Notes: generated from the letters alone by a model not told the origin. A stretch of 64,000 nucleotides of DNA from Actinomadura rifamycini DSM 43936 (GCF_000425065.1 NZ_AULB01000018.1:107744-171743); one strand, 5' to 3'. Positions 16,499 through 27,000 are shown, counted from the first letter of the stretch. A program made the numbers and translations.

Positions 16499-17683
16499 AT
16501 GCTGGACGGCGTGGCGACGATCACCAGGACCGAACCGGTCGTGCGGCGCATGGCGACGTGGGCCGCCGCCCACGCCGTCGACGACTTCTACCAGGGGCTC
16601 GTGCCCGCGGCCGTCCCGTACTTCGTCCTCGAACGGGGCTACGGGTACGCGGCGGCGGGCGGGCTGACGCTCGCGGCGACGCTGGGCGGCGCGCTGCCGC
16701 AGCCGCTGATCGGCCTCGCCGTCGACCGGTTCCGGCTGCCCCGGCTCGCCGCGGGCGGCGTGCTGCTCGCCGGGGCCGGGTGCGCGCTCGCCGGGCTCGC
16801 GGGGCCCTACCCGCTCGTCCTGGCGCTGCTCCTGCTGTCGGGCCTCGGGACGGCGATGTTCCACCCGGCCGCCGGGAAGGCCGCCCGGGACGCCGCAGGG
16901 GACAGCGTCACGGCCATGAGCGTCTTCGCGGCGGGCGGCACCGTCGGGTTCTTCCTCGCGCCCGTCCTGGCGGTGCCCGTCCTCGCCGCGTGGGGCCTCG
17001 GCGGGACGGTCGCGTTCCTCCCGCCCGCGGTGCTCGCGGCGTTCGTGCTGGTGCGGAACGCGCGGCGGGCGGCCGGCGGGCGGGGCGCGGCGCCCGGCGG
17101 ACGCGACAGGTGGGGGCCGTTCGCGACCCTCACCGCCATCACGGTCGTCCGGTCGGCGCTGTTCTCGGCCGTCGCGACGTTCATCGGCCTGTACTGGATC
17201 GACCGCCTGGACGCCCCGCCCGCGCTCGCCGGCGCGGCCCTCGCGTGCTTCCTCGGCGGCGGCGTCGCGGGGACGATCGCGGGCGGGCGCCTCGCCGACC
17301 GGGTGGGGCCCGTCCGGACGATCCAGGTCGGCGCGGCGCTCGCGGTGCCGATGCTCGCGGGCCTGCGGCTCGCCCCCGGCCCGTACGCCCCGCTGGTGTT
17401 CGCGGTCCTGACCGGTCTGGCGGTGAACGTGCCGTTCGCCGTCCTCGTCCGGCTCGGCCAGGACTACCTCCCCGGCCGCCCCGGCACCGCGGCGGGCATG
17501 ACGCTCGGCCTCGGGGTCAGCGTCGGCGGCCTCGCGACCCCCCTGTTCGGCCTGCTCGCGGACGCGCACGGCACCCCGCTCGTGTTCGCGCTGCTGTGCG
17601 CCGTCCCCCTCGCCGCCCTCGCCCCCGCCCTCCTCCTGCCCACCGGGCCCGAGCCCCCTTCGCCTCGGCGACCTTCCGCGTGA
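16499..17683 (+). CDS. MFS exporter related to fosmidomycin-resistance protein (Fsr)
   Basis: A 394-residue, roughly 12-TM transporter. The opening MATWAAAHAVDDFYQGLVPAAVPYFVLERGYGYAAAG and the segment GLGTAMFHPAAGKAARDAAGD are characteristic of the Fsr branch. It is expected to export a small toxic compound by proton antiport. The start at 16499 is the first ATG; an ATG at 16550, directly before the Fsr-like region, is an alternative. Probably controlled by the divergent AraC gene. Confidence 0.85.
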   Translation: MLDGVATITRTEPVVRRMATWAAAHAVDDFYQGLVPAAVPYFVLERGYGYAAAGGLTLAATLGGALPQPLIGLAVDRFRLPRLAAGGVLLAGAGCALAGLAGPYPLVLALLLLSGLGTAMFHPAAGKAARDAAGDSVTAMSVFAAGGTVGFFLAPVLAVPVLAAWGLGGTVAFLPPAVLAAFVLVRNARRAAGGRGAAPGGRDRWGPFATLTAITVVRSALFSAVATFIGLYWIDRLDAPPALAGAALACFLGGGVAGTIAGGRLADRVGPVRTIQVGAALAVPMLAGLRLAPGPYAPLVFAVLTGLAVNVPFAVLVRLGQDYLPGRPGTAAGMTLGLGVSVGGLATPLFGLLADAHGTPLVFALLCAVPLAALAPALLLPTGPEPPSPRRPSA

Positions 17684-17749
17684 CCTGCGGATATGTCACG
17701 ATGAAAGGGCAGGCGACGATGCGGCGGACCGGTGCGGAAGGAGGAGACG

Positions 17750-17941
17750 ATGCGGAAAGTGGCCGACTGCAGGGACATGCCGAGCGAGTCCGGCTGCACC
17801 CTCACGATCAGCGGCGAGGAGGACGAGGTCGTCCGCGCCGCCGCCGAGCACGCGGCCTCGGTGCACGGGCACGAGGACACGCCCGCGTTCCGGGAGGAGA
17901 TCCGCGGCACCCTGAAGGACGAGGAGCTGGCCTCGCACTAG
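17750..17941 (+). CDS. DUF1059 small protein
   Basis: A 63-residue protein matching the DUF1059 pattern: MRKVADCRDMPSESGCTLTISGEEDEVVRAAAEHAASVHGHEDTPAFREEIRGTLK. Two cysteines 9 residues apart and a His-rich helix are visible; function is unknown. AAGGAGGAG precedes the ATG. Its stop codon shares the tetranucleotide CTAG with the stop codon of the convergent esterase gene, giving a 4-bp tail-to-tail overlap. Confidence 0.85.
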   Translation: MRKVADCRDMPSESGCTLTISGEEDEVVRAAAEHAASVHGHEDTPAFREEIRGTLKDEELASH

Positions 17942-19350
17942 CAGCCCGGATCGGCGATGACGAAGTAGCCGGGGGACGCCTCCCGCAGCGTCCGCGTCAC
18001 GAACACGTTGAACAGGCCCATGTTCTGGCCGGAGCCGTTCGCGTACGCGTAGCCGCCGCGGACGTGCGCCCGTCCCGCCGTCACGTGCGCGGAGTTCGTC
18101 GCGGTGAAGCACCGGGGCGGGGCGCCCGCGGTCGTCGCGGTGACGGGGGCCGAGGCCGCGCCGGCGCGTCCCTCGGCGTCCACCGCCGCGACCGTGTAGG
18201 CGTACGACGTCCCGGGGGCGAGGCCCGTGTCCGTGAACGCGCCCGCCTCCGACGTCCCCGCGTCCGCGCCGTCGCGGCGGACGACGTACGACGCCGCGCC
18301 CTCGACGGCGTCCCACGCGAGCGACGCGGTGTCGTCGCCCGTCGCCGTCACCCGGAGACCCGTCGGGGCGGGCAGGGCGCCCGGTTCGCCGCCGTCCCCG
18401 TCGAGGCCCCAGAACAGCGCCGTCCGGTGGCTGGAGCAGATCGTGTCCAGGAAGTACGCGCCGGACGCGCCGCACTGCTCGGCGCCCGACCCCGGATCGA
18501 CCGCCAAGCCGTGCCCCATCCCCGCGATCGAGTACACCTCCACGACCGAGTCCCCGTAGACGCTCCGCGTGATCCCGCCCGGCAGCGTCTGCGTGCTCGT
18601 CGGCGCCTGCGGGACGCCCCACACGTCCGTCCACTGGTCGCGCAACTCGTCCGCGTTCACCGGACGGACCGTGTAGTCGGCGGTCCCCTGCCAGATCGCC
18701 ACCCGGGGCCACGGCCCGGTGTGGCCGGGGAACACCGCCCGCACCCGGTCGCCCCACTGCCGCGGCGTGAGGCCCTGGTCGTTCATCTGGCACCCCGTCG
18801 CCTGAAGCAGGCTGGACGCGCACGCCGCGGGCAGCCCGGCGTTGATCGACCCCCCGGCGAACACGTCCGGGTACGCGGCCAGCAGGTTCGCGGCCATCCC
18901 GCCCCCGGCCGACAGCCCGGTGACGTACGCCCGGCCCGACCCGAGGCGTCCCCGGGCGTCCTGCACCATCTGCACGACCGACGCCGCCTCGCCCCGGCCC
19001 CTCCCGTACTCGCCGGGCTCGAACCACTGGAAGCACCGCTGGACGTTGTTCGCCGTCGTCGTCTGCGGGTAGACGACCGCGAACCCCCAGCGGTCGGCCA
19101 GTTCGGCCCATCCCGAGTGGCCGTGGTAGGCGTCGGCGCTCTGCGTGCAGCCGTGCAGCGCCACGACGAGCGGCGCACCGGCCGGCAGCCCCGCCGGGAC
19201 GTACTCGAACATCTGCAGGTTGCCGGGGTTGGACCCGAACCCGGTGACCTGCCGGTAGTCGCCCGCCGCCGCGGCATGGGCGGCCGCGCCCGGCGGGAGG
19301 AGAAGGCTCAGGACGGCGACGAACGCGACCAGTCGGGCGGGGAGGCGCAT
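17938..19350 (-). CDS. Secreted PHB-depolymerase-family esterase with FN3 domain
   Basis: A 470-residue exported alpha/beta hydrolase. A signal peptide (residues 1 to about 27) is followed by a short-chain PHB depolymerase/CE1-type domain (about 30-300). This has the oxyanion His in ALHGCTQSADAY, the lipase box GLSAGGGM with the nucleophile Ser, and the catalytic His in AGMGHGLAVDPG. A fibronectin type III domain (about 315-400) precedes a conserved C-terminal segment (TNSAHVTAGRAHVRGGYAYA). It probably attacks polyhydroxyalkanoate or feruloylated polymers outside the cell. GGGAG precedes the ATG. Confidence 0.88.
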   Translation of the reverse strand: MRLPARLVAFVAVLSLLLPPGAAAHAAAAGDYRQVTGFGSNPGNLQMFEYVPAGLPAGAPLVVALHGCTQSADAYHGHSGWAELADRWGFAVVYPQTTTANNVQRCFQWFEPGEYGRGRGEAASVVQMVQDARGRLGSGRAYVTGLSAGGGMAANLLAAYPDVFAGGSINAGLPAACASSLLQATGCQMNDQGLTPRQWGDRVRAVFPGHTGPWPRVAIWQGTADYTVRPVNADELRDQWTDVWGVPQAPTSTQTLPGGITRSVYGDSVVEVYSIAGMGHGLAVDPGSGAEQCGASGAYFLDTICSSHRTALFWGLDGDGGEPGALPAPTGLRVTATGDDTASLAWDAVEGAASYVVRRDGADAGTSEAGAFTDTGLAPGTSYAYTVAAVDAEGRAGAASAPVTATTAGAPPRCFTATNSAHVTAGRAHVRGGYAYANGSGQNMGLFNVFVTRTLREASPGYFVIADPGC

Positions 19351-19493
19351 GACAGCTCCCTGTGCAGGGGGACGAACGCCGCCATCGTCCGTCCGTCGCC
19401 CGCCCCGCGACACGTGCGCGCCCCGCACCTTCCGCCCGTCCCGTATGTGCCCGCACGACACCCCGCCCCCGATCGGGACGCCGGTGGTGCGGG

Positions 19494-22277
19494 TCAGGCC
19501 GTGGGGGTGATGCCGAGGGCGGCGAGGGCGGCGGCGCCGCGGGCGGCGTGGTCGCCGCCCGCGAGGACCAGGGTGCGGGCGGACTGGTAGGGGCAGCCCG
19601 CGGCGTCGAGCGCGTCCGCCGCGGCGAGCAGCCGCTTCGGGTCGCCGTCGAGGAGCGCCTCCGCGCGGTCGACGAGCGCGCCCGCGACCGGGTCGCCGGC
19701 CGTCAGGCCGCGGGCGGCGGCCACGCGGGCGCGGGCGTCCGGGCTCCCGGCGAGGACGGCGGCCTCCGCGCGCAGCGCCGCGTACCAGTGCAGCCACACC
19801 CACGTGACCCACCGCCACACCTCGCCGGGCTCCGGGGCCAGCCGCTCCACCGCCTCGGCCGCGCGGCCCTCGTGCAGCAGGAGCAGCGCGTCGAACACTG
19901 CGCCGTGGCCGTGGACGCGGTTCGGCGACGTCCCGAACCGGTCCAGGACGGCGGCCCACTCAGCGCGGGCGTCCCGGTCGCCGCGCAGGCCGTGGACCAT
20001 CGCGACGGCGGCCGCCGCCGGGTCGAGGTCCGGCCAGACCGGGGCGCCGCTCCGCCGCCACGCGTCCAGGAACCGGACGGCGCCGGCGCGCACGCCCTCG
20101 ACGTCGCCCGCGAGCGCGTCCGCGACCAGCAGCCAGCTCGTCGCGCGGTGCCCGACCTCGGCGAGCGACGGGTGGTCGGCGAGCCGCCGCGCCCAGCGGC
20201 GGGCGCCCGGCAGGTCCCCGACGCCGATGCCGGTCTGCGCCGCCTCGCCGAGGGCCTGGACGAGCTCGTGCGTGACGGCGGGCCCGGGCGGGGCGGCCGA
20301 CAGGAGCGCGACGCGGCGGCGGGCCGTGGCGGCGGTGGCGGACGCGTCGCCGACCCAGCTCCGGACGGCGGCGAGCGCGTCCAGCGCGGCGGACTCGGCG
20401 GGCGCGTCGCCGGTGCGGCGGGCGAGGTCGACGGCGCGTTCGGCGCGCGCGAGGGTGTCCGCGACGGCGTCGCCGCGGGGGTCCTGGTCGGCGCCGAACG
20501 CGTCGGCGGCCGACGCGGCCTCGGCGAGCGCGACGGCCGCGCGGGCGGCGGGGTCGTCGCCCGCGGGCCCGCGCGCCTCGGCGATCAGCGCGCGCGTCTC
20601 GGCCGGCGCCGGCGGCCGGACGAACGTGCCGGCGAACCGGTAGGCGGTGACGGCGGCGGTCGCCAGGTCGGCGGCCGCGCGGGCCGCGTCGCCGGACCGG
20701 CGGGCGGCGTCGGCGGCGGCCCGGTGCAGCCGGTACATGTCGTCGCCGTGCATCCGGCACCCGGCGACGGCCGCGGCGTGCCGCAGCGCCGCGGCGGCGT
20801 CGGCGGGGTCGGCGGCGAGCGCGGCGGCCTGCTCGTAGCGCTGCTGGGACTCCCCGAGGAGGTTGCGGGTGAAGGCCAGTTCCGCGAGGTGCCGCGCGAG
20901 GTCGCGGGCCTCGGCGCGGTGGTCCGGCTCGCCGGCCGCCCAGGCGAGCGCGGCGCGCAGGTCGTCCGCGACGGCGTCGAACCGGGGCCGCCAGTCCGCC
21001 GGGTCCGCGGCGAGGTCCGCGGCCCTGGCCAGGCACCAGCGGAGGTGCCGGGCCCGCGCGTCGGCGAGTTCGCCCGCCTCGGCGAGCCGCTCCGTCCCGT
21101 ACTGGCGGATCGTCTCCAGCGCCCGGTACTCGGTGCCGCCCGCGGACGCCCGCACGACGAGCAGGCTCTGCTCCGCGAGGCGGGCCAGCCCGTCGGCGAC
21201 GGCGCCCGCATCCCTGCCGGTCGCCTCCGCCGCCGCGGCGGCCGTGAACGGCGCGACGAACACCGACACGCGGCGGAGCAGTTCCCGGTCGGCCGGTTCC
21301 AGCAGGGTGTGGCTCCAGTCGACGGCGGCCCGCACCGACCGGTGCCGGTCGTCGGCGCGGGACCCGCCGGTGAGCATCCGCAGCGGGTCCGCCAGCGCGG
21401 CGGTGAGGCCGTCCAGCCCGAGCGTCGGGTACCGGGCGGCGGCCAGCTCGATCGCGAGCGCCATGCCGTCGAGCCGCGCGCAGATCGAGCGGACGTGGTC
21501 GTGCAGGGGCGGGTCCAGCGGCCACCCGATCGCGGACGCCCGCTCCATGAACAGCGCGACCGCGTCGGACTCGCCGTCGTCCGCCAGCGACAGCGGCGGC
21601 ACCTGGTACGCCCGCTCGAACGGCACCATCAGCCGGGCCCGGCTCGTCGCCAGCACCGCCGCCCGGGGGCACGCCGCGAGGAGCCGCTCCAGGAAGAGCG
21701 CCACGCCGTCCCGCACCTGCTCGCAGTTGTCGAGGACGAGCAGGACGTGCCGGTCGGCGAGCGCCGCGACGACCGACTCGGCCATGCCGCGGCCGGGCTG
21801 CTCGCCGAGCCCGAGCGCGCCCGCGACGGCGGCCGCGACCATCCCCGGGTCGGTGACCGGCACCAGGTCGACGAACCACACGCCGTCCGCGAACGCGGCG
21901 GCCGCGTCCGCGGCCACCGCCAGCGCGAGCCGGGTCTTGCCGACGCCGCCGGGACCGACCGCGGTCACCTGCCGGTGCGCCCGGACGGCCTCGCCCAGCT
22001 CGGCGCGCTCGGCGGCCCGGCCGACGAACGACGTCAGCGGGGCCGGCAGGACGGGCGCGGGCCGCGCCGCGCCCGCGGCGGGACGGCTCGCGGCGGCCCG
22101 CCCGGCGAGCGCCCGGCGGTCCGGGACGTCCAGCTTCCGCAGCAGCGCGGACACGTGGCTCTCCACGGTGCGGACCGAGATGACCAGCCGCGCCGCGATC
22201 TCGGCGTTGCTGAGGTGGTCCCCGACCAGCTCCAGCACCTCGGCTTCGCGGGGCGATATATCCACTGTCACGGCCAC
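19494..22277 (-). CDS. LuxR-type regulator fused to STAND/AfsR-like ATPase and TPR-like helices
   Basis: A 927-residue protein. Unlike most large LuxR (LAL) proteins, the LuxR HTH is at the N-terminus (DISPREAEVLELVGDHLSNAEIAARLVISVRTVESHVSALLRKL, residues 6-49). An NB-ARC-like ATPase follows, with Walker A GPGGVGKTRLA (about 109-119) and Walker B HVLLVLDNCEQV, then a long helical repeat C-terminus rich in Ala. It likely senses a ligand through the repeats and switches transcription on nucleotide exchange. The start is GTG at 22277, without a strong ribosome site. The divergent VOC genes across a repeat-bearing gap are candidate targets. Confidence 0.85.
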   Translation of the reverse strand: MAVTVDISPREAEVLELVGDHLSNAEIAARLVISVRTVESHVSALLRKLDVPDRRALAGRAAASRPAAGAARPAPVLPAPLTSFVGRAAERAELGEAVRAHRQVTAVGPGGVGKTRLALAVAADAAAAFADGVWFVDLVPVTDPGMVAAAVAGALGLGEQPGRGMAESVVAALADRHVLLVLDNCEQVRDGVALFLERLLAACPRAAVLATSRARLMVPFERAYQVPPLSLADDGESDAVALFMERASAIGWPLDPPLHDHVRSICARLDGMALAIELAAARYPTLGLDGLTAALADPLRMLTGGSRADDRHRSVRAAVDWSHTLLEPADRELLRRVSVFVAPFTAAAAAEATGRDAGAVADGLARLAEQSLLVVRASAGGTEYRALETIRQYGTERLAEAGELADARARHLRWCLARAADLAADPADWRPRFDAVADDLRAALAWAAGEPDHRAEARDLARHLAELAFTRNLLGESQQRYEQAAALAADPADAAAALRHAAAVAGCRMHGDDMYRLHRAAADAARRSGDAARAAADLATAAVTAYRFAGTFVRPPAPAETRALIAEARGPAGDDPAARAAVALAEAASAADAFGADQDPRGDAVADTLARAERAVDLARRTGDAPAESAALDALAAVRSWVGDASATAATARRRVALLSAAPPGPAVTHELVQALGEAAQTGIGVGDLPGARRWARRLADHPSLAEVGHRATSWLLVADALAGDVEGVRAGAVRFLDAWRRSGAPVWPDLDPAAAAVAMVHGLRGDRDARAEWAAVLDRFGTSPNRVHGHGAVFDALLLLHEGRAAEAVERLAPEPGEVWRWVTWVWLHWYAALRAEAAVLAGSPDARARVAAARGLTAGDPVAGALVDRAEALLDGDPKRLLAAADALDAAGCPYQSARTLVLAGGDHAARGAAALAALGITPTA

Positions 22278-22306
22278 CGCCCCATTCTGCCGCAGCCGTT
22301 CCGTAC

Positions 22307-22357
22307 GGGCTCCGTGGGCGGGCTCCGTGGCCGGGCTCCGTGGCCGGTTCCGTGGTC
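22307..22357. repeat. 13-bp tandem repeat in the luxR/VOC divergent promoter region
   Basis: GGGCTCCGTGGSC is present three times head to tail (22307-22319, 22320-22332, 22333-22345), followed by a degenerate fourth copy ending near 22357. A CCGTGG-TCG-CCACGG dyad overlaps the fourth copy. The 13-bp period is slightly more than one DNA helical turn. Confidence 0.7.
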
Positions 22358-22447
22358 GCCACGGATGTGGCGGAGGGGGTCCCGGCGCGAGGCTGTGAGC
22401 AGTTGGAACGGCGGGTCGACGCGGCCCACGACCTGGCAGGAGCGACC

Positions 22448-22804
22448 ATGAGCGACTCGCCCGTCCTGGGGATCAAGACGGTGCTGCACCCCGTGAGCGA
22501 CCTGGCGCGGGCCAAGGCGGTCTACGCCGCCCTGCTCGGCCGGGCGCCGCAGAGCGACACGTCCTACTACGTCGGGTTCGAGGTCGCCGGGCACCAGATC
22601 GGGCTGGTGCCCGGCGGCGGGCCGCAGCGCCTGACCTCCCCGACCGTCTACTGGCACGTCGCGGACATCGAAGCGAAGATCGCCGAGCTGACCGCCGCCG
22701 GCGCCGCCGTCCGGGAGGCCCCGCACGACGTCGGCGCGGGGCGCGTGGTCGCCACCGTCACCGACCCGGACGGCAACGTCCTCGGGCTCCTCCAGGACCG
22801 CTGA
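22448..22804 (+). CDS. VOC-family (glyoxalase-like) protein
   Basis: A 118-residue vicinal-oxygen-chelate domain: HPVSDLARAKAVYAALLGRAPQSDTSYYVGFEVAGHQIGLVP, then VYWHVADIEAKIAELTAAGAAVREAPHDVGAGRVVATVTDPDGNVLGLLQ. Probable metal ligands are His and Glu at the usual strand positions. The substrate is unknown; many members inactivate antibiotics or act as isomerases. AGGAGCGACC precedes the ATG. First of three co-oriented genes. Confidence 0.85.
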   Translation: MSDSPVLGIKTVLHPVSDLARAKAVYAALLGRAPQSDTSYYVGFEVAGHQIGLVPGGGPQRLTSPTVYWHVADIEAKIAELTAAGAAVREAPHDVGAGRVVATVTDPDGNVLGLLQDR

Positions 22805-22843
22805 ACCCCCCGCACACCCCCGCCTCACGGAAAGAAGCACGCC

Positions 22844-23467
22844 ATGACCTCGTTCGAGTCCGTCACCCTGGAAGCCGCCGACACCGCCGCCGCGGAAGCC
22901 TTCTACGCCGCCGCCGGCCTCGCCCCGTACGTGGACGTCCGCGCCTCCGCCGAGCCGACGACCGGCTTCCGCGGGTTCGCGCTGTCGCTCGTCGCGTCCC
23001 AGCCCGGCAACGTCGACGCGCTCGTCGCCGCCGCCGTCGACGCCGGCGCCACGGTCCTCAAGCCCGCCGCGAAGTCGTTCTGGGGCTACGGCGGCGTGAT
23101 CCAGGCACCGGACGGGACGATCTGCAAGATCGCGTCCTCGAAGAAGAAGGACTCCGCGCCCGCGGCCCCCGAGATCGACCAGGTCGCGCTGCTGCTCGGC
23201 GTCGCCGACGTCAAGGCCAGCAAGCGGTTCTACGTCGCGCGGGGCCTGGCCGTCGGGAAGAGCTTCGGCGGCAAGTACGCCGAGTTCGACACCCCGTCGT
23301 CGGCCGTCACGCTCGCCCTCTACCCGCGCCGCGCCCTCGCCAAGGACACCGGCGTCGGCCAGGAGGGCACCGGCTCGCACCGGCTCGTGCTGGTCGGCGG
23401 CGCCGAGCCCTGCATCGACCCGGACGGCTTCGCGTGGGAGCCCGCGCCCGTCCGCGACCGCGCCTGA
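22844..23467 (+). CDS. Double-VOC-domain protein
   Basis: A 207-residue protein with two VOC half-modules. Residues 1 to about 95 run from SVTLEAADTAAAEAFYAAAGL to WGYGGVIQAPDGTICKIASS; about 105-205 include IDQVALLLGVADVKASKRFYVARGL and end in IDPDGFAWEPAP. Such tandem proteins form the pseudo-dimeric VOC site within one chain. It lies 39 bp after the single-domain VOC gene with GGAAAGAAG as ribosome site, so they are likely cotranscribed. Confidence 0.83.
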   Translation: MTSFESVTLEAADTAAAEAFYAAAGLAPYVDVRASAEPTTGFRGFALSLVASQPGNVDALVAAAVDAGATVLKPAAKSFWGYGGVIQAPDGTICKIASSKKKDSAPAAPEIDQVALLLGVADVKASKRFYVARGLAVGKSFGGKYAEFDTPSSAVTLALYPRRALAKDTGVGQEGTGSHRLVLVGGAEPCIDPDGFAWEPAPVRDRA

Positions 23468-23536
23468 CCGCGCCCCCGACCCCGCCGCGCCCCGAATCGA
23501 CAGAACCCGAACCGACAGACAGAAGGAGACCGGACC

Positions 23537-23974
23537 ATGAGCGACTACAAGGGCTTCACCGCCGAGGAGCGCGCCGCGATGAAGGAGCACGCGGCGGAGC
23601 AGAAGAAGGCCGCGCGCCGCGCCTCGCGCGAGGAGAAGGCCGCCGAGGCCGTCCGGGACGTCCTCGCGAAGATCGCGGAGATGCGGGAGTCCGACCGGGC
23701 GATGGCCGAGCGGGTGCACGCCATCGTCACCGAGCACGCGCCCGCCCTCGCCCCGAAGCTCTGGTACGGGATGCCGTCCTACGCCCGGGACGGCAAGGTC
23801 GTCTGCTTCTTCCAGAGCGCGGAGAAGTTCAAGGCCCGCTACGCCACCCTCGGGTTCAACGACGCGGCGCTGCTCGACGACGGCCCGATGTGGGCGGCGG
23901 CGTTCGCCCTCACCGAGGTGACGCCCGAGGTCGAGGAGCGGATCGCCGACCTGGTGAAGCGGGCGGCGGGCTGA
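23537..23974 (+). CDS. DUF1801-type protein
   Basis: A 145-residue protein with a charged N-terminal helix (EERAAMKEHAAEQKKAARRASREEKAAEAV) and the YdhG/DUF1801 core LAPKLWYGMPSYARDGKVVCFFQSAEKFKARYATLGFNDAALLDDGPMWAAAFALTE. The function of the family is not established; the fold relates to iron-chaperone and YdeI-like proteins. AGAAGGAGACC precedes the ATG. It follows the two VOC genes in the same direction. Confidence 0.82.
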   Translation: MSDYKGFTAEERAAMKEHAAEQKKAARRASREEKAAEAVRDVLAKIAEMRESDRAMAERVHAIVTEHAPALAPKLWYGMPSYARDGKVVCFFQSAEKFKARYATLGFNDAALLDDGPMWAAAFALTEVTPEVEERIADLVKRAAG

Positions 23975-24086
23975 CCCGCCCCCGCCGGACGGACCGGCCG
24001 AAGCACCCGCCGGGTGAGCGCGCGCCGCTCGCCCGGCGCCGTCCGTCCGCCGGAACCCTCGTCGAACCGGCCCGAATCGTCGTTGA

Positions 24087-27000
24087 ATGTGCGGCGTGGA
24101 CAGAACCGTGAGCCCCGCCCGGACGATCGCGCGCGTCGTCGCCCTCGCCTCGTTCGTCCTCGGGTGCGCCGTCACCGCCAACCAGGTGCTGGACGACGGC
24201 AGGCTGAGCTGGAACTGGCTGTACGTGGCGTGGGCGTTCGCCGTCATCGGCGCCCTGTACGCCGAGGTGCTCACCCCCGGCGCGCCGCTCGGCGGTGCCG
24301 CGGCGGGCGGCCGGCCGCGGGGCCGCCGCCGGATGTACCTGCGCCAGCTCCGCGCCAGCGTCGCGGACATGGAGACCGTCGGCATCGCCACCCAGGGCGA
24401 GTTCGCGCTCGGCCTCCGGCAGGTGTACGTCGAGGTCAGCCTGGCGCCGCAGCCGCTCCAGGACACCGCGGGCGAACCGTACCTCGGCCACCTCGGGCGG
24501 CCCGCCGGCGCGGCGGGCGAGCGCCGCGCCCTGTCGTCCTTCCTGCACGACGGCGGCGGGCGGGTGTTCGCGATCATCGGCGGCCCCGGCTCCGGCAAGA
24601 CGACGCTGATGCGCGAGACCGCGCTCGACCTCTGCCGGCGGCCCCGGCCGTGGAAGCGCTCGTCCCGCCGCGCCCGCCTCCCGGTGCTGCTGTACCTGCG
24701 CGACCACGCGGGCATGATCCTCGCCGACGAGCCCCCGGACCTCGCCGAGGTCGCCGCCGCCGCGGGCTGGACGGCCGGGCGGGTGCCCGCGTCGTGGATC
24801 CGGCAGCAGCTCGACCGCGGCCGCTGCCTGGTCATGCTGGACGGCCTCGACGAGGTCGCCGACGCGGACCAGCGCGCCCGCGTCGTCGCCTGGACGCGGC
24901 GGCAGATCGAGCGCTTCCCCGGCAACCACGTCCTGCTGACGTCCCGCCCGCACGGCTACCTGTCGAACCCGCTGCCGTCGGTGAACGTGCTGCAGGTGCG
25001 CCGCTTCACCGGCGAGCAGATCGGCCGGTTCCTGCACAACTGGTACTACGCGATCGAGTGCCGGGCGCAGGGGACGACCGGCAGGCGCGTCCAGCAGCAG
25101 GCCGGGCAGAAGGCCGACGACCTGATCGGCCGGCTCCGCGAGCGGCCCGCCCTCTACGACCTGGCCGCCAACCCCCTCCTGCTCACCATGATCGCCAACG
25201 TGCACCGGTACCGGGACGCGCTCCCCGGCAGCCGCGCCGCCCTGTACGGCGAGATGTGCGAGGTCCTCGTGCACCGCCGGCAGGAGAAGAAGGGCCTCCC
25301 CGACCGCACCGGCCTGCGCGGCCCGCAGAAGGAGCACATCGTGCAGCGGCTCGCCCTCGCGATGATGCGCCGCAAGGTCCGCGACATCAGCGTCGCGGAC
25401 GCCTGCGCCGCCATCGACGGCGACGTGCGGCGCGCGGCCGCCGGTCTGGCCCCGGAGGACTTCCTCGCCGAGGTCGGCCGCAGCGGGCTGCTCGTCGAGC
25501 GCGAGCAGGGCCGCTACGCGTTCGCGCACCTCACCCTGCAGGAGTACCTCGCCGGCGCCGCGCTGCTCGGCGACCGCCCCGCCGAACTCGTCGACGGCGT
25601 CGACGACCCGTGGTGGCGCGAGGCGACGCTCCTGTGGGCCGCGGACGCCGACGCGTCCCCGGTCGTCGCGGCCTGCCTGGAGTCCGGGACGGCGCGGGCG
25701 CTCGCCCTCGCGTTCGACTGCGCGGAGGAGGCCCGCAGCCTCGACCCCGCGCTCCGCGCGTCGCTGGAGGACATGCTCGTCCGCGATGCCGGCGACGACC
25801 CCGAGCGGCAGCGGCTGATCACCGCGGTGAAGGCCGCCCGCGCCCTCCGCGAGACGATCCGGCTGACGGACGACACCGCCGTCTGCGCCCGTCCGGTCAC
25901 GCACGAGCTGTACGCGCTGTTCCTGCAGTCGGAGCGCGCCGAGGGCCGCCACCATCCCGAGCACCTGGACGACCGCCCGCCCGGCGAACCGGTCGCGGGC
26001 ACGTGGGCCGAGGACGCCGACCGGTTCGTCACGTGGCTCAACGGGCTGTTCGAGGACGGCACCACCTACCGGCTGCCGACCCGCGACGAACTCGACGACC
26101 CGGCGATCGGCCTCGTGTCCGGCACCGAGGGCCGCTGCGTCTGGGTCCGCACGGACACCGGCGTCCTGCGGTACGTCCCGTCCGTCGTCTTCTGGCCGTA
26201 CGTGCTGACGTCCGTTCAGGTGCATCAGTGCCTCCTGAGCGACTGCCGCCGGACGTCGCCGTACCTGCGCCTCGCCCTCGCTCCCCCCGATCCCGCCCGC
26301 ATCGAGGCTTACGCGGAGCTGTTCGAGAGGCTGAAGAGCGACGACTTCGGAACCGACGCCGACAACCTGCTCCCCGTCCTGCGGGTGTTCGTCACGCTCG
26401 TCATGGCGCGTGCGCTGGCCCGCGCCGTGAACGCCGTCCCCGCCATCAGGGCCCCGCAGCCCGTCTGGACGCGGCGTTCCCTCACGCTCGCGTTCGCCCG
26501 GAACATCGAGACGGCACGCAAGGTGGCGCCCTACGTCGGCGCCGATCTCGACCTCGCCTTCGACTCCGCCCTCGACGGCGACATCGACGACGCACTCGAC
26601 CGCGTCCTGGCCCGCGACCGGGCGTACGCACACCGCCGAGACTCGTCCCCCCTCGCCGATTCCGCCCTCGACCGTGCCCGCTCGCTCGACCGGCTCTCCC
26701 CGTACCTGCACGTCCCCGCGATGCTCGTCTCCCTCGCACGGGCACTCGACGGCGCCGTCGAACTCGCGGAGCGCCACCGCACGGGCGCCCGCACCATCGA
26801 CGTCCGCGCCTTCGCCGACGAGTTCGGCGAACTGCGCGAGAGGACACTGCGCCTCGTCCACGACCTCGTCGCCGGGGCGGGCGGCGCCGGCTTCGACCTC
26901 GGCCCCCTCGACCGGATCCTGGACGTGCTGCGCCTGCACCTCCGCAACCGGGCCAGCACGTTCGGCTTCATGCACGACTTCGACCGCGTCCGCGACTTCG

